Positions 1 through 8,851 of a stretch of DNA of 64,000 nucleotides are shown piece after piece. The position numbers were made by a program, and so were the translations under genes. The notes under the pieces are model-generated. The model was not told where the DNA came from and ran no database searches. It saw only the letters and a program-made list of their open reading frames with translations. The stretch is from Bacillota bacterium (lineage in GTDB: Bacteria > Bacillota > Clostridia > Lachnospirales > Lachnospiraceae), in the NCBI GenBank assembly GCA_023414875.1, contig JAEZMV010000001.1:62001-126000 (forward strand), read 5' to 3'. The number at the start of each line of letters is the position of its first letter. Position 1 is the first letter of the stretch.

Positions 1-222
1 AGTTCCTCTAGCGAGGGCAACGAACTCATTCTCATAAAGATTTCTGAAGCATTGCCAAGGAACATAGCACATAGCTAGTGGAAAACGATCAAAGTCTCCA
101 TTATACTTATCTTTTTCGCATACTTCTTCCGGAGCACACCCTCCGCAAGTGTCACTACAAACAGGATCACTGGGCCTATATGGTCTGTTTCCCATATTGC
201 CGCGATACATCCGTCTATCCAT
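1..222 (-). CDS. cotJA: CotJA-like spore coat associated protein (3' end cut by window)
   Basis: Seen: 74 codons on the minus strand, open at the window edge, with AGGAG about 10 nt before the ATG at 222. The product has a Cys/Pro-rich start followed by FPLAMCYVPWQ, a Tyr-Glu stretch and ALARGT, the arrangement I associate with CotJA (MAYVPWQ followed by a basic, RGT-type segment). Known: CotJA belongs to the cotJ operon, is made in the mother cell during sporulation and enters the spore coat. The rest of the protein and any cotJB/cotJC partners would lie to the left, outside the window. The four extra Cys residues in the leader (CSDTCGGC and EEVC) are unusual and could allow cross-linking or metal binding, which is inference. 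Confidence 0.72.
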   Translation of the reverse strand, partial: MDRRMYRGNMGNRPYRPSDPVCSDTCGGCAPEEVCEKDKYNGDFDRFPLAMCYVPWQCFRNLYENEFVALARGT

Positions 223-240
223 AAATAATTCTCCTTTCTT

Positions 241-267
241 AAAGGGATTAGATTTTAGTATCCCTTT
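241..267. repeat. Short inverted repeat between cotJA and the lipid kinase
   Basis: AAAGGGAT (241-248) and ATCCCTTT (260-267) form an 8-bp stem with an 11-nt loop, followed on the plus strand by TTT. It lies 19 nt upstream of the cotJA start, so it would sit in that gene's leader on the minus strand. I see nothing else firm in the 223-490 gap. Confidence 0.35.
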
Positions 268-497
268 TTTGATTTTGAGGATAAATCCCTTTGGGTTCTT
301 GAAGGCCGAATCTCCCACGATGATTTTCCGTCAAATCAATAAATAATAGAACGAGTAAGCATAGAATATCGTTACTGTTGTTCTATATATATTATGAAAT
401 AAGTACAAAACAGTGCCTGTTTACCGGAGCTTTCAAGGTTATGCCGGAATAATTTTTACATTCCTGTTGAAAGAACGGATTTCTGCTTTCCAAGTGA

Positions 498-524
498 TTG
501 ACAATAAAAGTATTATAATATAAT
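498..524 (+). promoter_or_regulatory. Sigma-A-type promoter for the lipid kinase operon
   Basis: TTGACA at 498-503 and a TATAAT hexamer at 519-524 (spacing 15). An overlapping TAATAT gives spacing 17. The start codon is 43 nt further on. Confidence 0.55.
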
Positions 525-566
525 ATTTATCTATAACTAGCTGTGCTAACAAAGGGAGAGTGTCTC

Positions 567-1493
567 ATGTATCATTTTATTATTAACCCGAAATCAAGTT
601 CTGGCAGAGGTATCAGGTATTGGTGGATTGTAAAAGATGAATTAGATAAGCAGCATGTTTCCTACTCGGCAGTGTTTACAAAACATACGGGACATGCCAC
701 AGAGCTTGTTAGAAAAATTTGCCGCAAGAATATAGGAATTAAGAATATCGTTGTCTTAGGCGGAGACGGTACAATAAATGAAGTTATTAATGGCATTAAA
801 GATTATAATAAGGTGCTTTTAGGCTACATACCTTCCGGCTCCAGCAACGACCTAGCTAGAAGTCTTAACATTCCTAAGGACCCGGTAAAAGCACTGGAAA
901 ATATATTGAAACCAAAAAAATTCAAATATCTGGATCATGGTGTCATACAATTTATTGATTCTGATACAGCACCTAGAAGGTTCTCCTGTTCAAGTGGTAT
1001 TGGTTACGATGCCAATGTATGCAAGGAGGTTCAAGCCTCGGCCCTGAAGAAACGGTTAAATCGTTTTGGTGCAGGTAAGTTCGTGTATATTGCTATCGCA
1101 ATCAAACAGCTACTTACAACTAAGCAAATGAATGCAACTGTTATTGTGGATGGCGGAAAAAAAGACACCTATCAGAAAGTTCTGCTGGTGTCCAGTATGA
1201 TTCATAAATATGAGGGCGGTGGCCTTTTGATGGCTCCAAATGCCGATCCCACCGATGGAAAACTTAGCGTATGTCTTGTTCATGGCTTAAGTACAGCTAA
1301 GGTTTTATTTTTGCTTCCAACCATCTTTACCGGAAAACATATCAAATTTAAAGGTGTTGAATCCTTTCACTGTTCCGAAATAGAGATTATTACAGATAGA
1401 GGAGCCGCAGTGCATACCGACGGGGAAGTACCTGACACATGCTCGCATATTAAGGTTAGTTGTATTGCGGAAAAAATACGAATGATATTATAA
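567..1493 (+). CDS. Diacylglycerol/lipid kinase family protein (YegS/BmrU type)
   Basis: Known family: soluble lipid kinases that phosphorylate diacylglycerol or related lipids at the membrane, recycling diacylglycerol into phospholipid synthesis. Seen: 308 residues, the usual length, with NPKSSSGRG near the N-terminus, the nucleotide-binding GGDGT at about 65-69, and the PSGSSNDLAR loop typical of the DAGK catalytic domain. The start at 567 is chosen because AAAGGGAG lies 8 nt upstream and the product then begins MYHFIINP; an earlier in-frame ATG at 543 has no ribosome site. A VanZ-like gene follows after 16 nt, so the two are probably co-transcribed. The exact lipid substrate cannot be read from the sequence. 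Confidence 0.88.
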   Translation: MYHFIINPKSSSGRGIRYWWIVKDELDKQHVSYSAVFTKHTGHATELVRKICRKNIGIKNIVVLGGDGTINEVINGIKDYNKVLLGYIPSGSSNDLARSLNIPKDPVKALENILKPKKFKYLDHGVIQFIDSDTAPRRFSCSSGIGYDANVCKEVQASALKKRLNRFGAGKFVYIAIAIKQLLTTKQMNATVIVDGGKKDTYQKVLLVSSMIHKYEGGGLLMAPNADPTDGKLSVCLVHGLSTAKVLFLLPTIFTGKHIKFKGVESFHCSEIEIITDRGAAVHTDGEVPDTCSHIKVSCIAEKIRMIL

Positions 1494-1509
1494 GAAAGTA
1501 GGCAATCCT

Positions 1510-2391
1510 ATGCAAAGAAGATCGAATATCCAGGTTTCATCTTTAATTATAATTTTTAGTATCCTTACCATTCTTATACAATTTGCTACTTACCATTTTC
1601 TTGAAGCTTCCTTTATAATCTGGGGGATTTCTGGATTAATCTCAATCGCCTGCTGCCATATTCTTTTGGAACAGACGGTTAGCTATGAGGCTTGTTTTAA
1701 TTACTCCTTCTTAACCTTATTTGTCAGCTTGTCAATCATCGCCACCTCTTATTTTGGCAATGTACAGACTTTTCTCCCCTATACAAGTACCATGCTTGGT
1801 ATTGCAGTGATTAACTGGCTAATTCCTATGATACACTGTTTTCTTAGATCTATGTTTGAATACGGAACCAGAATCGATGATTTCAATGAATTTTATCGTA
1901 ATCAAAGTATTGTATTTTTTCTATTCTATATGGTAATTCTTATCTATGGATTTTTTGCAAAGGGGGCTTTTCCCTGGGCTTACCGGGCGGTTACTGAGAG
2001 CTCAAATTTTACTCCCTTTGAAGTAATTACGAATCAGATTGAAGATTATATCTATGGCTTGATTCCCCTTAGCGATGTAATTACATATTTATTAAGTCGT
2101 ATCCTGGCCTATGTTCCTTATGGCTTTTACCTCAGCTTGGCTCTGCGTAAGCAAACCCGTCTTCCCAGATTCATTGCACTGTTGTCCCTGCCTTTTATAA
2201 TCGAGGTACTACAGTATTTTATTATTTCAGAACGGTGCGATGTTGACGATATAATCTATGCATTTCTTGGAGGAGTTATCGGCACTATATTATTCTTCCT
2301 TACCAATGTTATTTTTCGAGCAATATCAGGTAAGTACTTTCTTATGAAGGACAACAATCACCGATTTTCAAGCAATTCCCTTCATTTTTAA
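1510..2391 (+). CDS. VanZ-like integral membrane protein
   Basis: Seen: 293 residues with about seven or eight hydrophobic segments. The C-terminal part carries the VanZ signature: YVPYGFYL, a helix ending in E-V-L-Q, then a C-D-V-D-D-I motif and a glycine-rich membrane helix (FLGGVIGTILF). Known: VanZ-family proteins are small membrane proteins, some giving low-level teicoplanin resistance, most of unknown function. The gene follows the lipid kinase by 16 nt. Its stop codon overlaps that of the convergent helicase gene by 4 nt, leaving no room for a terminator between them. The N-terminal half, with four hydrophobic segments before the VanZ region, is not one I recognise. Confidence 0.75.
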   Translation: MQRRSNIQVSSLIIIFSILTILIQFATYHFLEASFIIWGISGLISIACCHILLEQTVSYEACFNYSFLTLFVSLSIIATSYFGNVQTFLPYTSTMLGIAVINWLIPMIHCFLRSMFEYGTRIDDFNEFYRNQSIVFFLFYMVILIYGFFAKGAFPWAYRAVTESSNFTPFEVITNQIEDYIYGLIPLSDVITYLLSRILAYVPYGFYLSLALRKQTRLPRFIALLSLPFIIEVLQYFIISERCDVDDIIYAFLGGVIGTILFFLTNVIFRAISGKYFLMKDNNHRFSSNSLHF

Positions 2392-4811
2392 TCAGGCTTC
2401 TTTATCTCCACTGAGTACCAAAACTCTGATAAATGAAGCTTCATAGAGTTTATATTCACTAGCACATTCGGATACCATTCTAGAGGAAAAAGATTGTAAT
2501 ACTGCTTTTGCGTAAATCGCTCATCCAAAAGCAGGATTGCTCCTCTATCCTCTATGGTACGAATTACTCTTCCTGCTGATTGCAACACCTTATTCATTCC
2601 GGAATAAAGATAGGCATAATCGAAGCCGTTCCCATTTTTCTCATCAAAATAACCCCGGAACAATTCTCTTTCATTACATACCATAGGCAAGCCGGTACCT
2701 ACGATAATCGCTCCAATCAGACGATTGTTCTTTAAATCAATTCCTTCACTAAAAATTCCTCCCATAACACAAAAACCAATTCTGCTTTTCTCAGGATCAT
2801 CTACAAATTCCTCGAGGAACAGTTCCTTTTCCTGTTCACTCATATTAGTGCTCTGCACAACAAGACCCTCCAGCTCTTCTCCTGCTAGCTCCGCAACCGT
2901 CTGAAGCAGTTGATAGGACGGAAAAAACACCATATAATTTCCTGTCTTTGCACTGGTAAAATCTATCACATAATCTAGGATTCTACGATATTCCCTATGA
3001 TTTCTGCGGGTATACTTTGTGCTGACATCATTTCCGATCATAATCAGCCGGTTCTCAGGTAAGAACGAGGATGGTGCGTATACCGCGTAATCTTCTTTCT
3101 TTCCACCCAGCTGCTCCATATAATAGTTAATTGGTAATAGGGTGGCTGAAAACAGCACCGCACTTCTGCCTCTCTCCATACAGGTCAGAAGATTTTTTGA
3201 GGGGTCCATGCACTGTAGCTTGATACGGAAGCGATCCTCGTCATAATCTGTGTATATGGTGTAGCAATCATCATGTATTTCATACATATTTAAGTAATGG
3301 CGAATATCTAGAAATAATCGAAGGATTTCTTCTTTCCCCTCTGTAATAAAGCCTTCCTGAAGAAACACCTCATATTCTGCCATTAAACTGATTAAATGCA
3401 TACTTAGTCCGTCTGCATTATCTAACACTTCAAAATCATCACATTCTCTTTTTAACCGAAGTAAATCATTATTGCAAAGATCTATTAATTTGGCCAGTTT
3501 AGCACTTTTATCCTTGATTAGTCGTTTCACCTGAAGAAAATCATCCTTATAAAGTACCGCACTATACATCTCTCTTGCACGGTCTACCAGATTATGCGCC
3601 TCATCAATTAAAAACACATAGTCATTTTGCTTCTCGTTATTAAAAAAGCGTCTTAAATATACATTGGGATCAAAGGCATAATTATAGTCACATATAACAG
3701 CATCTGCCCAAAGCGTTACATCTAGCCCCATTTCAAAGGGACAGACACAGTGCTTCTCGGCATATGAGATAATATAGTCTCTGGAAATATCATTTTCATT
3801 CGTAAGTAGGTCATATACGGCATCATTAACACGGTCAAAATAGCCCTTTGCGCGGGGACAGGCCCCGGGATTACAATCCGGCTTATCTAAAATACAGACT
3901 TTTTCCTTCGCTGTAATCGTAACCGCCTTTAGGGGAAGGCCATGACCACCTAACATCCGAAAGGTATCCTCTGCCACAGACCGTGTTATGGTTTTTGCTG
4001 TCAAATAAAAGATCTTCTCAACAAGACCCTCTCCCATGGCTTTTATGGTGGGATACACGGTAGAAATCGTCTTTCCGACGCCGGTTGGCGCCTCAATAAA
4101 TAACTTCTTTTTTCTGAGAATAGTTTTATACACACCGGTTACCAGATCCTTTTGTCCTTCTCGGTATTTAAAAGGAAAATCCAGGGCCTTGATTGCTGCA
4201 TTTCTTTGCTCACTCCACTTAATCTGCCAAACTGCCCATTTTCCATATTCATCCACCAGATGCTCGAACCACCTGCTTAATTCCTCGTAAGTAAGTGTTT
4301 CCTCAAAATATCGAAGGTTCTCTGTTTCAAGATTACAATAGGTCAATCGGATTCCTATACGGCTATGTTCATACTTTGTTGCATAAATATATGCATAGCA
4401 CATAGCCTGAGCCTTGTGCACTCCAACAGGTTCCGTTAGATGGGAAAGCTCCATATAAACGCCTTTAATTTCATCAATGATTACCTCCGGTGGATTTGCT
4501 TCTTCTTCCTCGAAGATTAGAACAGAAAAATCATCTCTGATTGTATTATTATTTATAATACCGTCAGCCCTACCCTCTATGGTTAAATCAAAGGATATAT
4601 CCTCCCTCGAAACGGGCACGGTTATACTAAGCGGTACCTCCGCCGTATAATTTGCACCCATTTGTTTTTGCAGCTTTCGGTGGATACGGCTTCCAGCCTG
4701 CATGGCATCTGCTTCATTTCTCGTCCTGGTGTTATCAAGGTCACCGGAACACAGGATAAACTCAACAAGATTACGTACGGATATTCTGATATTTCTGATA
4801 CCTTCCTGCAT
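2388..4811 (-). CDS. DinG/XPD-type DNA helicase with N-terminal PD-(D/E)XK nuclease-like domain
   Basis: Seen: 807 residues. The N-terminal 150 residues carry a Cas4/RecB-like pattern: G-R-A-D at about 80-83, D-E-I-K at about 113-116, then a Gln plus Tyr-rich helix (QAMCYAY). After that come Walker A (EAPTGVGKT, about 240), four Cys typical of an iron-sulfur cluster (VC.....DCNPGAC and HCVC), the DEAH box (IDEAHNL) and C-terminal helicase motifs ending Q-S-A-G-R-V-I-R. Known: XPD/DinG helicases are Fe-S, 5'-3' superfamily 2 enzymes in DNA repair. The start at 4811 is chosen because GGAGG lies 5 nt upstream; the ATG at 4826 has none. Fusion of a putative nuclease to the helicase suggests nucleolytic processing of unwound DNA, which is inference. 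Confidence 0.85.
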   Translation of the reverse strand: MQEGIRNIRISVRNLVEFILCSGDLDNTRTRNEADAMQAGSRIHRKLQKQMGANYTAEVPLSITVPVSREDISFDLTIEGRADGIINNNTIRDDFSVLIFEEEEANPPEVIIDEIKGVYMELSHLTEPVGVHKAQAMCYAYIYATKYEHSRIGIRLTYCNLETENLRYFEETLTYEELSRWFEHLVDEYGKWAVWQIKWSEQRNAAIKALDFPFKYREGQKDLVTGVYKTILRKKKLFIEAPTGVGKTISTVYPTIKAMGEGLVEKIFYLTAKTITRSVAEDTFRMLGGHGLPLKAVTITAKEKVCILDKPDCNPGACPRAKGYFDRVNDAVYDLLTNENDISRDYIISYAEKHCVCPFEMGLDVTLWADAVICDYNYAFDPNVYLRRFFNNEKQNDYVFLIDEAHNLVDRAREMYSAVLYKDDFLQVKRLIKDKSAKLAKLIDLCNNDLLRLKRECDDFEVLDNADGLSMHLISLMAEYEVFLQEGFITEGKEEILRLFLDIRHYLNMYEIHDDCYTIYTDYDEDRFRIKLQCMDPSKNLLTCMERGRSAVLFSATLLPINYYMEQLGGKKEDYAVYAPSSFLPENRLIMIGNDVSTKYTRRNHREYRRILDYVIDFTSAKTGNYMVFFPSYQLLQTVAELAGEELEGLVVQSTNMSEQEKELFLEEFVDDPEKSRIGFCVMGGIFSEGIDLKNNRLIGAIIVGTGLPMVCNERELFRGYFDEKNGNGFDYAYLYSGMNKVLQSAGRVIRTIEDRGAILLLDERFTQKQYYNLFPLEWYPNVLVNINSMKLHLSEFWYSVEIKKPD

Positions 4812-5186
4812 CTTGACCTCCATCATCGCATCTTCTAATTAAGATGCTTTTCGCATTTTAATATTATAGCACATAAGTTCGATACTGCCAAGCAGCACTA
4901 TCGGGTGAGTATACTCCGTTTGACCTTGTATCTATGTAATTTTTTTTATTCTATTGATAAATAATCTCACTATTTTTTCTTAACTAATTTAAGTTTTTAT
5001 ATTGCATTTTCTACCTCAATCTGGTACATTCTACTTATATTCCTCTTATATATTTTTGGGGTATACAAGATGAATTAACAACAAGTGCTTCATAAATTAT
5101 ACAGGATGAATTTCATTGCTAATTCTCCTTAATTTATCCACTTGTCACGAATTCGCTTATCATTAATTAAAAAGTGAGGTAGTATT
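4812..5186. other. AT-rich intergenic region, no gene found
   Basis: This 375-bp gap separates the divergent helicase and DUF1292 genes. TTGCAT and TACATT with 17-bp spacing near 5000 could be a weak plus-strand promoter for the DUF1292 gene. I see no ORF with a ribosome site and no strong hairpin. Confidence 0.4.
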
Positions 5187-5540
5187 ATGAGCGAGCACAA
5201 TCATGGCGATGGCTGCGGATGCGGACATGATCACGAGTATGAACACGATTCAGTCACATTATCTTTAGATGACGGAACAGATTTAAATTGTATCGTTTTA
5301 GACATTTTCTCTGTCGATGGCAAGGATTACATTGCACTTTCGCCGGAAGAAGGCGAGGAAGAGGACGATAACGTGTTCTTATATCGCTACATTCAGGAAG
5401 ATGATGGAGATCCTCAACTTCTGAACATTGAAGATGACGAGGAGTTTGAAGCTGTTGCTGATGCTTTTGAAGAACTCTTAGATTCACAGGAATATGATGA
5501 AATGTTTGATGATGAGGATGAGGCTGAAGAAGAAGAGTAA
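5187..5540 (+). CDS. DUF1292 family acidic protein with His/Cys-rich N-terminus
   Basis: Seen: 117 residues, with a GTGAGG ribosome site just upstream. Residues 4-21 are packed with His, Cys, Gly and acidic residues (HNHGDGCGCGHDHEYEHD), which looks metal-binding. The middle resembles the DUF1292 (YrzB-like) beta-rich domain, with SLDDGTDLNCIVLDIF and VFLYRYIQ. The C-terminus is extremely acidic. Known: DUF1292 proteins are common in Firmicutes and have no assigned function. The gene stands alone, followed by a terminator. A role in metal buffering would be a guess based only on the N-terminus. Confidence 0.8.
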   Translation: MSEHNHGDGCGCGHDHEYEHDSVTLSLDDGTDLNCIVLDIFSVDGKDYIALSPEEGEEEDDNVFLYRYIQEDDGDPQLLNIEDDEEFEAVADAFEELLDSQEYDEMFDDEDEAEEEE

Positions 5541-5592
5541 TCTCAACCTTTTCAAATATCATTTTTAACTACAAATTTATGAGAACCTATAT

Positions 5593-5643
5593 GGGGTAAT
5601 GTAATTGTAATTCTGTTTACGGAATTATTATTATATTTACCCC
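5593..5643 (+). terminator. Nested hairpin terminator after the DUF1292 gene
   Basis: GGGGTAA (5593-5599) pairs with TTACCCC (5637-5643), and an inner AATTC/GAATT stem sits within. The sequence then continues TTGTTCTTT. It lies 52 nt after the stop codon. Confidence 0.55.
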
Positions 5644-5809
5644 TTGTTCTTTGTTATGGTTTACCCAATATTATTTTACACTCCTTCATACATCTATACT
5701 CAGCCTCATAAATTTATCTGCTTTTTCCACCTTCTTCCGATCTATTTCTATCTTCTATTTCTCTTCTTTGACCTGCCCTCACACACCCGAATCTAAAACA
5801 ACTTCTCTA

Positions 5810-5826
5810 CTTAAGAATTACTTAAG
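5810..5826 (+). promoter_or_regulatory. Putative VanR-type operator upstream of the response regulator
   Basis: CTTAAG-AATTA-CTTAAG gives two TTAAG blocks with an 11-bp period, the spacing used by OmpR-family regulators. The same TAAG/TTAAG 11-bp pair occurs before the carboxypeptidase gene (7751-7769). The site ends 43 bp before the -10 hexamer, a position suited to activation. Confidence 0.4.
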
Positions 5827-5844
5827 CTTTTTTTAATACAAATC

Positions 5845-5874
5845 TTTCACTTTCATTATAATTTCTGGTATAAT
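5845..5874 (+). promoter_or_regulatory. Promoter of the VanR/VanS-like operon
   Basis: TATAAT at 5869-5874 with TTTCAC at 5845-5850 as a poor -35 (spacing 18). A weak -35 next to the upstream operator-like repeat fits an activator-dependent promoter. Confidence 0.5.
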
Positions 5875-5915
5875 CTAGATAGAAGAATAGCTTTTGTTTG
5901 ATATGGAGAAAAAAT

Positions 5916-6611
5916 ATGAATTCGAATATATTAATTGTTGATGATGAGCAAGAAATAGCAGATTTAGTTGAGTTATATCTTAATAATGAAGGATTTACAG
6001 TTTACAAATTTTACTCGGCTAAGGAAGCACTTAATTGTATTAACGAGGTTAAACTTGACCTTGCAATCTTGGATGTTATGCTTCCTGATGTGGATGGTTT
6101 CACCATCTGCCGTAAAATCCGAGAAAAATACAATTTCCCTGTTATTATGTTAACCGCAAAAAATAATGAAATCGACAAAATATCCGGTTTAACACTTGGT
6201 GCTGATGATTATGTAACTAAACCATTTCTTCCACTGGAAGTAGTTGCCCGGGTTAAAGCACAGCTTAGGCGCTATACCCGTTATAATTCTCAGGAAAATG
6301 ATCAGGAGGAGAATGTAATCGCTTTCTCCGGTTTGATGATGGAGAAGGATAATCATATTTGTCGCTTGAACGAAAAGCCTTTAGCTCTCACCCCGATTGA
6401 ATTTTCTCTACTTTGGTATCTATGTAAAAACAGAGGACGTGTAGTCAGGTCCGATGAATTGTTTTACAATGTGTGGGGTGAAAAATATTATACCAATAAC
6501 AATACAGTAATGGTTCATATTCGCCACATCCGTGAGAAGATGAATGATAACGCCGAAAACCCAAAGTACATAAAAACAGTATGGGGAGTTGGATATAAAA
6601 TTGAAAAGTAA
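5916..6611 (+). CDS. OmpR-family response regulator, VanR-like
   Basis: Seen: 231 residues. The receiver domain has acidic residues D9/D10, phospho-acceptor D53 (ILDVMLPDVDG), T80 and K102 (YVTKPF). A winged-helix DNA-binding domain follows, ending VWGVGYKIEK. The start at 5916 is chosen because GGAG lies 7 nt upstream and the product begins MNSNILIVDDE; an upstream in-frame ATG at 5898 lacks a ribosome site. The gene overlaps the sensor kinase gene, so they are translationally coupled. The kinase type and the downstream D,D-carboxypeptidase point to control of cell-wall precursor or D-Ala metabolism, as in VanRS systems. No vanHAX-type ligase genes are nearby, so glycopeptide resistance itself is not implied. 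Confidence 0.88.
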   Translation: MNSNILIVDDEQEIADLVELYLNNEGFTVYKFYSAKEALNCINEVKLDLAILDVMLPDVDGFTICRKIREKYNFPVIMLTAKNNEIDKISGLTLGADDYVTKPFLPLEVVARVKAQLRRYTRYNSQENDQEENVIAFSGLMMEKDNHICRLNEKPLALTPIEFSLLWYLCKNRGRVVRSDELFYNVWGEKYYTNNNTVMVHIRHIREKMNDNAENPKYIKTVWGVGYKIEK

Positions 6612-7743
6612 TAAAAGTAATTTTACAAGATTAAAAAGAAAAATAATGCTGTGGGCAATATTCACCCCCCTACTATCTTTGCTGATCGGTTCGTTTATTC
6701 TATCAGTGTTCATCGATGGAATCTTTCAGGACCCCTTTGCGGATGGCTTTGTATTTTTTTGCAAGCGATTTCTCGGCCTGGATGATTCTAACGCGATCGG
6801 ACTGTACCAGAATATTTTTCGTAATAATAAGTTTCTCTGGATTATGATTGGTTATATCATTATTATGTTGATTGTATTTTATCGAGCTCTTACTAGAGTT
6901 ATCCGATACTTCAACGAAGTGAATACCGGTCTTGATTATCTGCTGGAAGAGGTGGATGAGGAAATAACCCTTGCTCCGGAAATTGAATTCATAGAAAAAA
7001 AGCTAAATAACATCAAATCAACTCTTATAAAGAGAGAACAAGATGCACAGAACGCTGAACAACGAAAAAATGATCTGGTTGTTTATCTTGCACATGATAT
7101 CAAGACACCATTAACCTCCGTAATAGGTTATTTAAGTCTCCTGGACGAAGCCCCGGATATGCCAATTGATCAAAAGGCTAAGTATGTAAGAATAACCTTG
7201 GACAAAGCCTTCCGTCTAGAACAGCTGATCAATGAGTTTTTTGAGATAACAAGGTATAATCTTCAAACCGTATTACTTGATAAGCAGGAAATTAATCTTT
7301 CCTATATGCTATTACAGATGGCAGATGAGTTTTATCCATTGTTGTCACAGACCGGTAAAACTACTTCTGTAATCACTAAGGATGATCTTATCATTAATGG
7401 TGACCCAGATAAATTGGCCCGTGTCTTTAATAACATTATGAAAAATGCAATTGCTTATGGTTACGATAATACGGAGATCCTCATTGAAACTTCTATTCAA
7501 GGCAGTAACGTTTTAATATCCTTTACAAATCAGGGAAAAACCATTCCTCCTCATAAGCTTGAGACCATATTCGACAAGTTTTACCGCTTGGACGACGCCC
7601 GTTCCACCAATACCGGGGGCTCCGGTTTGGGATTGGCAATCGCAAAAAGCATTATTACCTCCCACGGCGGCACAATCCAGGTGGAAAGTCATTCAGAAAA
7701 TACGGTATTTAAGGTATTACTTCCCTCTGCCCTAACAGAATGA
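6601..7743 (+). CDS. Sensor histidine kinase, VanS-like
   Basis: Seen: 380 residues with two membrane helices (about 16-40 and 80-100) flanking a short extracellular loop, a HAMP-like linker, a dimerisation domain with the phospho-acceptor His at about 165 (LAHDIKTPLTS), and a HATPase domain with N (NIMKNAIAY), F (FDKFYRLDD) and G (GGSGLGLAI) boxes. The start is probably TTG at 6601, overlapping the regulator stop by 11 nt with GGGGAG 12 nt before it; TTG at 6589 sits directly on that ribosome site and is unlikely. Known: kinases of this pattern sense cell-wall stress or wall antibiotics. It pairs with the upstream regulator. Confidence 0.87.
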   Translation: MKSNKSNFTRLKRKIMLWAIFTPLLSLLIGSFILSVFIDGIFQDPFADGFVFFCKRFLGLDDSNAIGLYQNIFRNNKFLWIMIGYIIIMLIVFYRALTRVIRYFNEVNTGLDYLLEEVDEEITLAPEIEFIEKKLNNIKSTLIKREQDAQNAEQRKNDLVVYLAHDIKTPLTSVIGYLSLLDEAPDMPIDQKAKYVRITLDKAFRLEQLINEFFEITRYNLQTVLLDKQEINLSYMLLQMADEFYPLLSQTGKTTSVITKDDLIINGDPDKLARVFNNIMKNAIAYGYDNTEILIETSIQGSNVLISFTNQGKTIPPHKLETIFDKFYRLDDARSTNTGGSGLGLAIAKSIITSHGGTIQVESHSENTVFKVLLPSALTE

Positions 7744-7750
7744 AATTGCT

Positions 7751-7769
7751 TCATAAGAAAATCTTAAGA
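7751..7769 (+). promoter_or_regulatory. VanR-box-like operator before the carboxypeptidase gene
   Basis: The sequence TCATAAGAAAATCTTAAGA fits the VanR consensus I recall (TCGTANGAAANTTTTANGA) at all but two defined positions. It precedes an AGGCATAATA -10-like element. The TAAG-N7-TAAG period of 11 bp matches the repeat at 5810-5826. Confidence 0.5.
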
Positions 7770-7840
7770 TAGGCATAATACAAAATTAAAATAGAACTCC
7801 CTTCAAAATGTTATATTAATTGTGAAAGGAGTTTTTATTT

Positions 7841-8851
7841 ATGAAAATAAAAAAAAGAAAATCAAGACAAAGTGTTGTTTTTCTCATAATAGCAGAGATA
7901 TTTTTATTGGTAGTCATTCTCGTAGGTACAAACAGCTTATTTTCCAATAACAAGCATAAGGATCCTGTTATTAATTCTCCAACACCTCCTATCCATGCCT
8001 CCGATATAAGGAAGGGGGCTGTGACCTCCACTCCAAAGGAGTATATAGAGAATACTGAGATGCTTTCCTCTCAGCTAATCCCTAATCTAGCCAGTCAGAA
8101 TGCCATATTAATCTGTTTGGAGGATCAGCAGATTCTCCTGGATAAAGATAGTGAAGCTACCATTTACCCCGCCTCATTAACCAAAATCATGACCGCACTT
8201 GTAGCAATTGAGAGCTTGGAAGATCTAAGTCAATCCATTCAGCTTCCCTCAGAAATGTTCGATGCCTTGTATGAAGAAAATGCTTCCATGGCAGGCTTCC
8301 TGCCCGAAGAAACTGTAACAGCCCTTGATCTGCTCTATGGAGTTCTTCTTCCCTCAGGAGCAGAATGTTGTATTGGATTGGCTAATTATATCTCAGGCTC
8401 GGAAGAGTCGTTCGTTACAATGATGAATGAAAAAGCAGACTCCTTGGATATGAAAAATACTCATTTTACTAATTCTACCGGTCTTCACAACAAAGAACAT
8501 TATTCTACCGTAAAGGATCTGGCCTCGTTGTTGGAATATGCTTTACAGAATGCCTCTTTTCGAGAAATTTTCACAGCCGCAAGACATTCGACCGGTGCCA
8601 CAAAGCTTCACCCTGAGGGTATCACTTTTAATAGCACCCTATTTAAAAATATGATCTCTCCGGACTTCAATGGCGGTTCTATTCTTGGGGGAAAAACCGG
8701 ATATACCAGCAAGGCCGGCCTATGTCTTGCCAGCCTAGCGATAAAGGATAATAAGGAATATATTCTGGTTACGGCAGGTGCCAATGGAAATCACTCCACT
8801 GAACCCTTTCACATATTAGATGCTATCTATGTATATAGCAGCCTAAAATAA
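7841..8851 (+). CDS. D-alanyl-D-alanine carboxypeptidase (S11 family)
   Basis: Role: trims the terminal D-Ala from peptidoglycan pentapeptides outside the cell. Seen: 336 residues, an N-terminal membrane anchor or signal (about 10-30), the catalytic S-x-x-K at S112-K115 (ASLTKIM) and K-T-G at 285-287 (GGKTGYTSKAG). The second motif reads SGAEC, so the Asn of the usual SxN is replaced by Ala, a variant I believe is common in a clostridial subgroup. The start follows AAAGGAG with good spacing. It lies directly downstream of the VanR/VanS-like pair and has a matching operator, so it is the probable target of that system. Lysozyme- or PBP5-like C-terminal domains are absent. Confidence 0.85.
   Translation: MKIKKRKSRQSVVFLIIAEIFLLVVILVGTNSLFSNNKHKDPVINSPTPPIHASDIRKGAVTSTPKEYIENTEMLSSQLIPNLASQNAILICLEDQQILLDKDSEATIYPASLTKIMTALVAIESLEDLSQSIQLPSEMFDALYEENASMAGFLPEETVTALDLLYGVLLPSGAECCIGLANYISGSEESFVTMMNEKADSLDMKNTHFTNSTGLHNKEHYSTVKDLASLLEYALQNASFREIFTAARHSTGATKLHPEGITFNSTLFKNMISPDFNGGSILGGKTGYTSKAGLCLASLAIKDNKEYILVTAGANGNHSTEPFHILDAIYVYSSLK

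Noticed and set aside
5651..5836. 61-codon ORF between DUF1292 and vanR-like genes
   Set aside because: No ribosome site, low-information Phe/Ser/Leu composition, and it overlaps the operator-like repeat.
7841..8851. vanY-type or glycopeptide resistance cluster
   Set aside because: No vanH, vanA-type ligase or vanX gene is nearby; only a VanRS-like pair and a serine carboxypeptidase are seen.
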